Under the pieces are notes generated by a model that searched no databases, was not told where the DNA came from, and saw only the letters and a program-made list of their open reading frames with translations. A stretch of 57,358 bases of DNA from Syntrophomonadaceae bacterium (GTDB lineage: Bacteria > Bacillota > Syntrophomonadia > Syntrophomonadales > Syntrophothermaceae), in NCBI GenBank assembly GCA_012719535.1, contig JAAYAC010000107.1, positions 1 to 57,358 on the forward strand, given 5' to 3'. Every line of letters starts with the position of its first letter. The stretch's first letter is position 1. The position numbers and the translations under genes are program-made. Shown here one piece after another: positions 31,029 to 39,170 of the stretch.

Positions 31029-31029
31029 T

Positions 31030-32193
31030 ATGAAAATCGCCATCGTATGTACGGAAAAACTTCCCGTACCTCCGGTAAGAGGTGGCGCCATCCAGTTATA
31101 TATCGACGGTATCCTACCTTATCTAAGTACCCGTCATTATATCACCGTGTTCTGTATAGCAGATGCCTCCCTGCCCGACCGCGAATTGACTTCTAATCCC
31201 AGGTTCATCAGGGTGGATTCCCGAGATTACCTGGAAAATGTTAAAAAGGAGCTCTCCGGCCGGTATTTCGACCTGATACATGTTTTTAATCGTCCCAAGT
31301 GGATTATGGAATTGTCAAGTACCGCCCCGGACAGCAAGTTTATGTTGAACCTTCATAACGAAATGTTTAAACCCAAGAAGATTCCTGTCCTTGAGGCCCG
31401 TAAGTGCATCCAGCGGGTTGAAAAAATTGTCACCATCAGTGATTTCATCGGCCGGGGTGTTACCGCCCTTTACCCCGAAGCTGCCCCCAAAATCACTACC
31501 GTTTATTCCGCTGCCGATATTGACCGAATTCGCCCGGTCTGGTCAAATTCTGCCCTCACTAGCCTGCGCTCTGCAATGAAGGAAAAACTAGGTATCCAGG
31601 ATAAACGAGTTGTCCTTTACGTAGGACGGCTTTCGGAAAAGAAAGGTACTCACATCCTGTTACAGGCTATGCAAGAAATCGTATCTCGCTATCCTGATGT
31701 AATTCTCCTGGTGGTAGGCAGCAAATGGTACGGGAAAAACGAAGTGGATGATTACGTTTCACTTCTCCACCGGCAAGCGGCTACCTTGGGATCTAAGGTG
31801 GTTTTTACCGGGTTTATTTCTCCCCAAGATATCGATAAGTACTACGCCTGCGGAGACCTGGCCGTTATAACTTCCCAATGGGAAGAACCTCTTTCTCGGG
31901 TCCACTACGAAGTGATGGCAGCCGGCTTGCCAATAATTACTACCAACCGGGGAGGAAATGCGGAGGTAGTCGCAGGGCAGGGTACCGGTATAGTTATTGA
32001 CGATTTTAATAATCCTGCTGCTTTTTCCCGGGCAATTTCCTACCTTCTGTCCCACCCGGATGAAGCCCGATTGATGGGAGCCAAGGCCCGGGCCTTGGCT
32101 GAACGCAAATTTCACTGGGAGCGGGTCGGTAAAGACATTTTAAGGTTATATGCGGAAATAGAGAATGGTTCATTTCCCCGATGGGAGGTTTAA
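31030..32193 (+). CDS. Glycosyltransferase family 4 protein (CotSA-like)
   Basis: Retaining GT-B glycosyltransferase that likely adds sugars to a spore-coat or surface glycan. The N-terminus MKIAIVCTEKLPVPPVRGGA has the glycine-rich loop; the C-terminal half shows YVGRLSEKKGTHILLQAM, VFTGFISPQDIDKYYACGDL and the EEPLSRVHYEVMAAGLPII segment with the E-x7-E-type nucleotide-sugar site. 387 residues. ATG 31030 has GAGGAGCTGAGG upstream within the cotS end. Together with the cotS genes this mirrors cotS-cotSA in Bacillus. The donor sugar is unknown; UDP-glucuronate or a relative is plausible from the next genes. Confidence 0.9.
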   Translation: MKIAIVCTEKLPVPPVRGGAIQLYIDGILPYLSTRHYITVFCIADASLPDRELTSNPRFIRVDSRDYLENVKKELSGRYFDLIHVFNRPKWIMELSSTAPDSKFMLNLHNEMFKPKKIPVLEARKCIQRVEKIVTISDFIGRGVTALYPEAAPKITTVYSAADIDRIRPVWSNSALTSLRSAMKEKLGIQDKRVVLYVGRLSEKKGTHILLQAMQEIVSRYPDVILLVVGSKWYGKNEVDDYVSLLHRQAATLGSKVVFTGFISPQDIDKYYACGDLAVITSQWEEPLSRVHYEVMAAGLPIITTNRGGNAEVVAGQGTGIVIDDFNNPAAFSRAISYLLSHPDEARLMGAKARALAERKFHWERVGKDILRLYAEIENGSFPRWEV

Positions 32194-32195
32194 TT

Positions 32196-33521
32196 ATGAA
32201 AGTCGCCATCGTTGGTACCGGGTATGTCGGCCTTACCACCGCCTGTACCCTAGCCGAATTGGGGCATGCCGTAACATGCCTTGATATAGATGAACAAAAG
32301 ATAAACATGCTAAAACAGTCCCAGGTTCCATTTCATGAGCCCGGCCTGGATGAACTTCTGAAATCCAATCTTGAGGCACAACGCTTGAGGTTTCTCACCT
32401 CGGCCCGGGAATTAACGGGAGATGCCGAAATAGTAATCGTTTGCGTGGGCACTCCAGCATCTGGTACCGGACCGGCGGATATTTCACAACTCAAGCACTC
32501 AGTTGAGCTTTTGGCCCCTTACCTCCAGCCCCAGCAGACCATCATAAACAAGTGTACCGCCCCCATTGGTACCACTGACCTTATGGGCGAGTGGCTAAAA
32601 AGCCTTCAGCCCGGTACAGAATGGCACCCGGTGTCCAACCCTGAGTTTCTGCGTGAGGGTTCCGCGGTACATGACAGTTTCCACCCGGAGCGAATCGTCC
32701 TGGGGGTTCGGCGTAAGGTTGATTTGGAACGCGCCCTTGATTTGTACCGGGACATCGACGCCCCTGTTCTGGTGACGGATCCGCCCACCGCGGAAATGAT
32801 CAAATATGCTTCTAATGCTTTTCTGGCCACTAAAATCTCCTTCATTAATGAAATTGCAAATATCTGCGAACATTTCGGCGTAGACGTTACTACCGTAGCC
32901 GAGGGGATGGGCATGGATACACGCATTGGCAATCAGTTTCTACAGGCAGGGGTTGGCTACGGAGGTTCCTGTTTTCCCAAGGATTTGGCCACTCTTATCA
33001 GCGTGGCCCAAGAAAAGGGTTATACGCCCCGCCTGTTGCAGTCAGTAGTGGAGGTCAACACCGACCAGGGTGTAACAGTTCTGCGCAAGCTGGAAAAAGA
33101 GTTAGGAGATTTATCCGGCAAAACGATTGCGCTACTAGGACTGAGTTTCAAGCCGCATACGGACGACCTGCGAAATGCACCTTCCGTGATTGTTTCACAG
33201 TTGCTGGTGGAGCGGAAAGCTTACCTGAGGGCCTATGATCCAGTTGTGTCCACGGCCTTTACTCACCTATGTCCCCAGGTTTATCTCGCTACGGACGCCT
33301 ACGATGCGACCCAGGGGGCTGATGGGCTAATCATCTTGACGGACTGGCCCCAATTCAAACTTCTCAATTGGGCCCGGATCAGGTCGTTAATGAAGAACCC
33401 TGTTCTTATTGATGGTCGCAACATGCTTAACAAGCGTGTTATGGAGCAACTGGGATTCACCTACCGGGGAGTAGGGCGCATCGCCCCCGAACCTCGCCGG
33501 TACAAGTTGAGAATCTTGTAG
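32196..33521 (+). CDS. UDP-glucose 6-dehydrogenase
   Basis: Oxidises UDP-glucose to UDP-glucuronate with NAD. The Rossmann start MKVAIVGTGYVGLTTAC, the substrate segment NPEFLREGSAVHDSFHPERI, the dimer region SNAFLATKISFINEIANICE and the catalytic Cys259 in GGSCFPKDLATLI are all present, as is KTIALLGLSFKPHTDDLRNA in the C-terminal domain. 441 residues is normal. ATG 32196 follows GGGAGG; it starts 2 bases after the glycosyltransferase stop. It supplies the activated acid sugar for the epimerase and transferases of the block. Confidence 0.95.
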   Translation: MKVAIVGTGYVGLTTACTLAELGHAVTCLDIDEQKINMLKQSQVPFHEPGLDELLKSNLEAQRLRFLTSARELTGDAEIVIVCVGTPASGTGPADISQLKHSVELLAPYLQPQQTIINKCTAPIGTTDLMGEWLKSLQPGTEWHPVSNPEFLREGSAVHDSFHPERIVLGVRRKVDLERALDLYRDIDAPVLVTDPPTAEMIKYASNAFLATKISFINEIANICEHFGVDVTTVAEGMGMDTRIGNQFLQAGVGYGGSCFPKDLATLISVAQEKGYTPRLLQSVVEVNTDQGVTVLRKLEKELGDLSGKTIALLGLSFKPHTDDLRNAPSVIVSQLLVERKAYLRAYDPVVSTAFTHLCPQVYLATDAYDATQGADGLIILTDWPQFKLLNWARIRSLMKNPVLIDGRNMLNKRVMEQLGFTYRGVGRIAPEPRRYKLRIL

Positions 33522-33574
33522 GGTTTTATTTGCAGGGTGAAGGCTCGTGATTTGAAGTAATGGGGTGAAAACAA

Positions 33575-34513
33575 GTGAAGGCTTACCTGGTAACCGGAGT
33601 AGCCGGCTTTATAGGCTCCACCCTGGCCGAACGCCTGGTAAGGTCCGGCTACCCCGTAATTGGCGTTGATTGCCTGACAGACTACTATTCGCCTGAGCGG
33701 AAGGTCAAGAACCTTCGCTGGCTGCTGCACCAGAGACACTTCAGGTTTCATCGGGAAGATCTGCTGAAGCTGGACCCGGACCCCCTGCTGAAAGAAGTGG
33801 AAGGGGTATTCCACCTGGCCGGACAGCCGGGAGTCCGCTCCAGTTGGGGCCAGGACTTCACCGGATACCTGCACAATAATATACTAGCCACTCAAACATT
33901 ACTGGAAAGCGCCAGAAAACATGAGCTGAGGAAATTTGTCTATGCTTCGTCCTCCTCGGTATATGGGAACTGTAATAGCTCGGTTCTGGAAGAACAGCTT
34001 TGTCAGCCGGTATCACCTTATGGGGTGACCAAGCTGGCGGCGGAGCAATTGTGTTACCTGTACTGGTATAATTACGGGGTTCCCACCGTAAGCTTGAGGT
34101 ATTTCACGGTATATGGCCCCCGCCAGCGACCGGACATGGCTTTCTACCGGTTCATCGATGCTCTGCTGCGGGATGATCCCATTACTATTTACGGAGATGG
34201 AAACCAAACCCGGGACTTTACGTATGTAGATGACGTGGTAGAGGCTACCATAAGGGCCATGGAAAGCGATGTAGTGGGGGAAACGTTCAATATCGGCGGG
34301 GGCCGTAGCCTGGACCTTAATACTGTACAGGATATACTGCACCAAATCTCGGGACTGGAGCCCCATTTAGTATACGAAGCTCCCTTCCAGGGCGATGTTC
34401 AATCAACCCTGGCCAATACGGAAAAAGCCCGCCGTCTTTTGGGATTCTACCCCCGTACTTGTATCGAGGAAGGCCTGTTGGAGCAATACCTCTGGCAAAA
34501 GAATGACAGTTAG
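33575..34513 (+). CDS. NAD-dependent nucleotide-sugar epimerase, probably UDP-glucuronate 4-epimerase
   Basis: Extended short-chain dehydrogenase. The N-terminal VTGVAGFIGSTLAERLV carries the GxxGxxG NAD site; the catalytic triad is SSSSVYG (Ser), Tyr149 and Lys153 in SPYGVTKLAAEQL. RYFTVYGPRQRPDMAFYRFI and NIGGGRSLDLNTVQDIL complete the family pattern. 312 residues. GTG 33575 is the start. The adjacent UDP-glucose dehydrogenase makes UDP-glucuronate the likeliest substrate, giving UDP-galacturonate; a UDP-glucose 4-epimerase remains possible. It is the last gene of the coat-glycan block. Confidence 0.87.
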   Translation: MKAYLVTGVAGFIGSTLAERLVRSGYPVIGVDCLTDYYSPERKVKNLRWLLHQRHFRFHREDLLKLDPDPLLKEVEGVFHLAGQPGVRSSWGQDFTGYLHNNILATQTLLESARKHELRKFVYASSSSVYGNCNSSVLEEQLCQPVSPYGVTKLAAEQLCYLYWYNYGVPTVSLRYFTVYGPRQRPDMAFYRFIDALLRDDPITIYGDGNQTRDFTYVDDVVEATIRAMESDVVGETFNIGGGRSLDLNTVQDILHQISGLEPHLVYEAPFQGDVQSTLANTEKARRLLGFYPRTCIEEGLLEQYLWQKNDS

Positions 34514-34780
34514 TAATCGCCTGAAAAAGCACGTGAATACAAAAAAGCGGGCTTAAGGGATGAAACAACGTCTAGTAAGACTTGTCTGTCAACCTTTCTC
34601 GCCTAGTTACTCGATGAACCAGGCAGTCGGGAAAAGGGCCTATTGAGTTCAGGTTAGAGCTCATTTTAGCTTTGCTTGTCACGGCACACAGCTGCAACCC
34701 GTCAAGACACACCTGAGTACCTTGTTCTCCAGCGCATGGAAAACAGCCCACACGGTAAAGGCCGATCATTTTACCGCTGG

Positions 34781-36322
34781 TTACAGACCACTCCAGTATT
34801 TTCTGTCCAGGCTGCGGTACTGTAGAGCCTCAGCGATGTGGCGGGTCTGGATGGAGGGTTCGTTGTCCAGGTCGGCGATGGTACGGGCTACTTTCAGGAT
34901 ACGGTCGTGAGCTCTGGCGCTCAGGCCCAAAGCCTGAAAAGCAGTCTTCAACAGGGACTCCCCTTCCTCGTTTAAACGGCAAAAACGTCGGATATCACGG
35001 GGCCGCATATGGGAATTAAAGTTATAAGGTAGTTCCGCAAAGCGTTTCATCTGTATCTCCCGGGCCCGGGCTACTCGCTCCTTGATGGCCCAGGAATTCT
35101 CGGCAGCACTTTCCGGTTCCAGCTGTTCATACTGGATTCTCGGTACCTCAACGTGCAGGTCGGTACGGTCCAACAACGGTCCGGAGATTCTGGACAAGTA
35201 TTTGCTGATCTGGTGTGGGGTACAACGGCAGTCGCGCACCTTATCCCCGAAGTACCCGCACGGGCAGGGGTTCATTGACCCTACCAGCAGAAAGTTGGCC
35301 GGATAGGTGATGGTGGCCTGGGCCCTCGCCACGGTGACTATCCTGTCTTCCAGCGGTTGCCGTAGGGCCTCCAGTACATCCCGGTTGAATTCGGGGAGCT
35401 CGTCCATAAACAAGACCCCGTTCTGGGCCAGGCTTATCTCACCCGGGCGCGGTACCCTTCCGCCGCCTATAATACTGGCCGCGGATGCGTTTTTGTGTGG
35501 AGCCCGAAATGGCCGGCTGGTGATGAGCGGATCCTCGGGGTTCAAAAGCCCGGCCGCCGAATAGATGCGGGTCGTTTCCAGTATTTCTGCCCGGTCCATG
35601 TCGGGGAGAATGCTGGGCAAGCGGCGGGCTAGCATGGTCTTACCGCTGCCAGGGGGGCCGATAAGCAAGACGTTATGGTAACCAGCGGCACAGATTTCCA
35701 GAGCCCGCTTGGCAGTTTCCTGACCTTTTACGTCGGAGAAATCGAGCGTTTCACCGGAAACTCCTTCCTTCGGGAGATCAGCAAGAGGACCAACCGGCGT
35801 CAATCCGCCTTCACCATTGGTGAACGATAAGAATTCCTGCAGGGAGGTCAGTCTGAAAGACCTAATTTCTTCGACCAGGGCGGCCTCCTTCGCGTTTTCC
35901 GGGGGGACGACCAGGTGGGCTTCGGGTTGCTTGTCAAGGAGCTCCAGGGCCATGGGTAAGACCCCCGGAACCTCTCTCAAGGTTCCTTCTAACGACAGTT
36001 CTCCCACCAGGTAAAAATTACCCGGAACCGTGCTGCCCAGTTGGCCGCTGGCTGCCAGAATCCCGACAGCGATGGGCAGGTCAAAGTGGCTTCCTTCTTT
36101 TTTGATATCCGCCGGCGCCAGGTTAACTGTAATACGTTGCAGGGGAAATTCCAGTCCCGTATTCTTGATGGCTGCTCGAACCCGCTCCTTGGCCTCTTTA
36201 ACGGACTGGCTGGCTAAGCCCACTATGTCAAACGATGGTAACCCGTTATGTATATCAACTTCTACCTTTACTGTATGGGCTTCGATTCCCTGGAGTACCA
36301 GGGAGTTGACAATGGCCAACAC
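34781..36322 (-). CDS. comM: YifB/ComM family AAA+ ATPase (Mg-chelatase-like)
   Basis: ComM is a hexameric helicase that helps branch migration during natural transformation. The N-terminal Lon-like domain (NGLPSFDIVGLASQSVKEAK, then INLAPADIKKEG-like VNLAPADIKKEGSHFDLPIA) is followed by Walker A LLIGPPGSGKTMLARRLP near residue 213, LAQNGVLFMDELPEF (Walker B) and NFLLVGSMNPCPCGYFGD with the four-Cys insert. 513 residues is normal. GTG 36322 lies 5 bases after GAGGTG. It is inverted relative to the surrounding operons, and separated from its usual partners yraN and dprA. Confidence 0.94.
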   Translation of the reverse strand: MLAIVNSLVLQGIEAHTVKVEVDIHNGLPSFDIVGLASQSVKEAKERVRAAIKNTGLEFPLQRITVNLAPADIKKEGSHFDLPIAVGILAASGQLGSTVPGNFYLVGELSLEGTLREVPGVLPMALELLDKQPEAHLVVPPENAKEAALVEEIRSFRLTSLQEFLSFTNGEGGLTPVGPLADLPKEGVSGETLDFSDVKGQETAKRALEICAAGYHNVLLIGPPGSGKTMLARRLPSILPDMDRAEILETTRIYSAAGLLNPEDPLITSRPFRAPHKNASAASIIGGGRVPRPGEISLAQNGVLFMDELPEFNRDVLEALRQPLEDRIVTVARAQATITYPANFLLVGSMNPCPCGYFGDKVRDCRCTPHQISKYLSRISGPLLDRTDLHVEVPRIQYEQLEPESAAENSWAIKERVARAREIQMKRFAELPYNFNSHMRPRDIRRFCRLNEEGESLLKTAFQALGLSARAHDRILKVARTIADLDNEPSIQTRHIAEALQYRSLDRKYWSGL

Positions 36323-36411
36323 TTTATCACCTCATTAAGTAATTACTTCGCCTTTACCCCAGAATATCCTGCTGCGGGTTGGCATGAGGGTTAAATTGAC
36401 GGGCCTGAATC

Positions 36412-36440
36412 TGGAACCCGGGGTAGCTTCTGGGTATAAT
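36412..36440 (+). promoter_or_regulatory. Possible promoter of hsp20
   Basis: A perfect -10 TATAAT (36435-36440) is preceded at 17 bases by TGGAAC (36412-36417), a weak -35. No CIRCE element is visible. The start codon follows 45 bases later. Confidence 0.45.
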
Positions 36441-36484
36441 ATTATTAGAGGCAATTTAATAACATCAAGAAAGGGGTGGGAGTT

Positions 36485-36952
36485 ATGCGAAGGTTTTTGA
36501 AGCCGGTCAACGATTACCCGCTTAAGCTCTGGAAGGCAGGCATCGAAAGGTTTCAGGACGAAATGGACCGCTGGTTCGAGGAAGCCAGCAAGTTTGGTTT
36601 GTCGATGTTTCCCTCCGACTGGGGCTTTAAGACTCCAAAAGTAGAAGTGTATGACGCCGATACCAAGCTGGTGGTCTCAGTGGAACTACCGGGGGTCGAA
36701 AAAGCCGACCTTGACGTGAGGGTCTACCCCAACTATGTTGCTGTTAAAGCCGAGAAGAAGCAGCAGACAGAGGTTAAGGAAGAAAACTACTATCACAGCG
36801 AACGTTACTACGGATCGATTGCCCGGAACATACCTTTGCCAGTCGAGGTCAACCCGGACGGTGCGGAAGCACAGTTCAAAAACGGGGTTCTCAAGCTGGA
36901 CCTTCCCAAGAAGGAGATGACCCCACCCGGGAAGAGAATAGAACTGAAATAG
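36485..36952 (+). CDS. Small heat-shock protein Hsp20 (alpha-crystallin family)
   Basis: ATP-independent holdase chaperone. The alpha-crystallin domain covers about residues 45-140: TPKVEVYDADTKLVVSVELP, GVEKADLDVRVYPNYVAVKA, RYYGSIARNIPLPVEVNPDG and the AQFKNGVLKLDLPKK strand. A basic/aromatic N-terminal arm precedes it. 155 residues. ATG 36485 is taken as start (AAAGGGGTGGGAG upstream); GTG 36476 lies inside that stretch. A single-gene unit between comM and the minus-strand intron relic. Confidence 0.92.
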   Translation: MRRFLKPVNDYPLKLWKAGIERFQDEMDRWFEEASKFGLSMFPSDWGFKTPKVEVYDADTKLVVSVELPGVEKADLDVRVYPNYVAVKAEKKQQTEVKEENYYHSERYYGSIARNIPLPVEVNPDGAEAQFKNGVLKLDLPKKEMTPPGKRIELK

Positions 36953-36984
36953 ACAACCGGGACCCTGGAATTGAGTAATCATCG

Positions 36985-37075
36985 CATAGGGTAACGCCAC
37001 AGTAGCTTGCTGTGGCGTTATCCCTTTCCCGGAACCGTGCGTACGGGCCTCGTATGCGGCTCCTGTTAAACCTCC
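36985..37075 (-). mobile_element. Group II intron 3' end (domains V and VI), minus-strand copy
   Basis: On the minus strand GGAGCCGCAT ... GCACGGTTCC (37063 to 37031) makes domain V with the AGC triad, followed by GGGAAAGGG and domain VI, CGCCACAG (37017-37010) paired with CTGTGGCG (37002-36995). The domain VI hairpin and following TTACCCTA are identical to the plus-strand copy at 28383-28410, and the flanking AGGTTTA-CAGGAGCCG is nearly so. No reverse transcriptase is left. Transcription through it would run into the 3' end of hsp20 in antisense. Confidence 0.82.
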
Positions 37076-37532
37076 CACAAAGATTGCTTCGTTGTTCAAA
37101 GGGACGCACCACACATCACCGGGCATCCACTGCCCATTATAAGTTCAGCGTCACCGTAAGCCGTACAGGTGGTGGTGAAAAAGGATTTGCTCCCCATTAT
37201 GGATCGAGCCAAGGACTTCAGGACTCCGCCCCTCGCAAATTTAGCTTTCCCCCTTATTTGGGGTGTCATGGCGATCACCGCCTCCGGCTCAGCGATTACC
37301 TTCTTATTCGGCCTCAATTTGATTCTGGCCACAGCGTATTCTGGAGAATACAGCGCTTCCTACTCCATGTTTCAACCCCCTGTCAGTTGCTTGACATTGT
37401 CTAGCGGTGTCCCCCTAGGAGCCATGAGAGTCTTTGTTCAGTCGGGTGACTGCAAGCCCATTGGGGCTCCGTTTCGCATAAACAGGTTTCTTTTCTCATA
37501 CGATGCAATAGACGGGGGAAAGGAGGGTTCCC
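37076..37532. other. Gene-free stretch beside the minus-strand intron relic
   Basis: About 450 bases with open frames on both strands but none with a ribosome-binding site or recognisable product. Part of it may be the worn interior of the group II intron whose 3' end is at 36985-37075. AAAGGAGG at 37519-37526 belongs to the next gene. A TTGACA at 37391-37396 has no matching -10. Confidence 0.35.
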
Positions 37533-38363
37533 GTGAGGGGTTGGACGAGCAAAGCCGTGTACATGGTACTGATGGCGCTTGTAGCTTCGAGTGTTCTGTG
37601 GGTGCAACAGACGTTTTACGATAGCGACATTGCTTCTTACGAAGAAGTAGCTCTAGGCAAGTATGGCTACCGCGAACGTCAACCCCTTACCCCTTGGGAA
37701 AAGCGCAAACTCACCCGTGCCCTGGAATGGGCTCGGAGAATACCCGTTAATACCCGGCGACTGTCCTGTGAATATGTCATTTACTACAAGAACCGGCAGG
37801 GGAAAAGCCGGGTTATTTTTGTATCCAGGATGAGATGCACGGGATGGAATGGACCAGGCCGGGCTTTCGCCCTTAACCCTGCACTTTGCCGCTTGCTGGA
37901 CAATCCCATCATCAACCTGGAAAACCGTATTGCTTGGCGGTACGGCGAACTTATACCTTGGAGCCAGGCCCGAAGTATTCTGGGCATGTTCGACATTGCT
38001 CTGGTGACTGACGTGAACACCGGCAAATCCTTTTGGGTACAGAGGCGAGGGGGTACCAACCATGCTGATGTTCAGCCGCTCACTGCCCGGGACTCGCGTA
38101 TTATGAAATCCATTTACCAGGGAAAATGGAGTTGGGAAAGAAGGGCAATAATAGTCGCATGTAGAAATAGAAGAGTGGCCGCTTCCATGAATGGAATGCC
38201 TCATGGTGCCGGGGCGATCGGGGACAACGACTTTGACGGCCACTTTTGTATTCACTTTTATGGGAGTAAAACCCACCGTGGCAACCGGGTGGATGAGAGG
38301 CACCAGAACATGGTTTTAGAGGCGGCGGGAAGAGAACGGCAAAGGGGGAAGGCAGATGATTAG
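37533..38363 (+). CDS. Conserved exported protein of unknown function with a GHFCIHF motif
   Basis: A 276-residue protein with an N-terminal membrane segment or uncleaved signal (SKAVYMVLMALVASSVLWVQ). The C-terminal third holds a highly patterned segment: RRGGTNHADVQPLTARDSRI, then RRVAASMNGMPHGAGAI, GHFCIHFYGSKTHRGNR and DERHQNMVLEA. The string of His, Cys, Asp and Asn residues looks like an enzyme or metal site, and I recall similar segments in secreted Firmicutes proteins, sometimes next to wall-binding domains, without a settled function. GTG 37533 follows AAAGGAGG. It overlaps the MBL-fold gene by 8 bases. Confidence 0.7.
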   Translation: MRGWTSKAVYMVLMALVASSVLWVQQTFYDSDIASYEEVALGKYGYRERQPLTPWEKRKLTRALEWARRIPVNTRRLSCEYVIYYKNRQGKSRVIFVSRMRCTGWNGPGRAFALNPALCRLLDNPIINLENRIAWRYGELIPWSQARSILGMFDIALVTDVNTGKSFWVQRRGGTNHADVQPLTARDSRIMKSIYQGKWSWERRAIIVACRNRRVAASMNGMPHGAGAIGDNDFDGHFCIHFYGSKTHRGNRVDERHQNMVLEAAGRERQRGKADD

Positions 38364-39162
38364 GGTTTGCTGGCATGGTGCGGCGTCCTTGACCCTGGTT
38401 GTTAAGGAGGTCGAGATACTGGTTGACCCGTATTTTTCTTCCAAAGAAGATTACGGGGCCTGGTACACAGAAAATGTTAACAAGCCGGAGTGGGAATTTT
38501 ACCTGGCCAATTTCGCGCCGGACCTGGTTCATATTACCCACGGCCATTTCGACCACTTTGACCTGGAGGCCGTGAAGAGGCTGGAAAGGGAAAAGCACCC
38601 TCTGTTTATGGGGAGTGCCGAAGTGGGAGCCACCCTGACCGAGGTGTGCGGGGTACCGGCCGACCGTATCCACGTCCTGGCCCCCGGGCAGCAGATTTCC
38701 CTGCTAGGACTGAACTTCAGGGCCATAGAGGGAGTACACTGGAATACCGGGGAAGAAGGTACCAGAATAGCCGCGTTTTTTAAAACCAACCCGGCCAAAT
38801 ACTACGGCGCCATGCCTTGCGGCGGTCCCATGTTAGGTTTGATAATTGACTCCGGGGAGGAAAAAGTATACATTAGTGGAGACACTGAACTGGAGGGCAT
38901 ACCGGACGAAAAGGTGGATATCGCTTGCCTGAACATCGGGGCGCCGGTCTACGATCCAAAAACCAAAGGGGAAGGCTCATCGGTGGTAAACGGGCAGGAG
39001 GCGACGCTGGCCTTGAACGAGCGTCTCCAACCACGGGTGGCCATTCCCCTTCACCATGATTTTGCCCTGTTCCTCAGGGAGCCGGATATCCAGTATGTGC
39101 GCGACCATGTTAGAGCCCGGTTTCTGGAACTGGTTCCAAACCAGTGGTATGAGGTGGGTTAG
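38356..39162 (+). CDS. MBL-fold metallo-hydrolase
   Basis: Metallo-beta-lactamase-fold hydrolase of the UlaG/YtkL-like group. ILVDPYF, the metal motif THGHFDHFD (HxHxDH), ISGDTELEG and a late PLHHDF supply the usual ligands. 268 residues. ATG 38356 overlaps the end of the preceding unknown gene, and dprA starts 8 bases after its stop, so these genes may share a transcript. The substrate is unknown: the group includes lactonases, nucleases and proteins with no known activity. Confidence 0.85.
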   Translation: MIRVCWHGAASLTLVVKEVEILVDPYFSSKEDYGAWYTENVNKPEWEFYLANFAPDLVHITHGHFDHFDLEAVKRLEREKHPLFMGSAEVGATLTEVCGVPADRIHVLAPGQQISLLGLNFRAIEGVHWNTGEEGTRIAAFFKTNPAKYYGAMPCGGPMLGLIIDSGEEKVYISGDTELEGIPDEKVDIACLNIGAPVYDPKTKGEGSSVVNGQEATLALNERLQPRVAIPLHHDFALFLREPDIQYVRDHVRARFLELVPNQWYEVG

Positions 39163-39170
39163 TACCGGCT

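Noticed and set aside
34572-34769. Minus-strand open frame of 65 codons with three Cys between the epimerase and comM
   Set aside because: No ribosome-binding site and no family likeness; it lies in a spacer with stem-loops.
36341-36484. CIRCE operator upstream of hsp20
   Set aside because: The TTAGCACTC / GAGTGCTAA inverted repeat is not present.
37169-37624. Plus-strand open frame of 151 codons before the unknown exported protein
   Set aside because: No ribosome-binding site, no recognisable family, and it overlaps the well-signalled start at 37533 in another frame.
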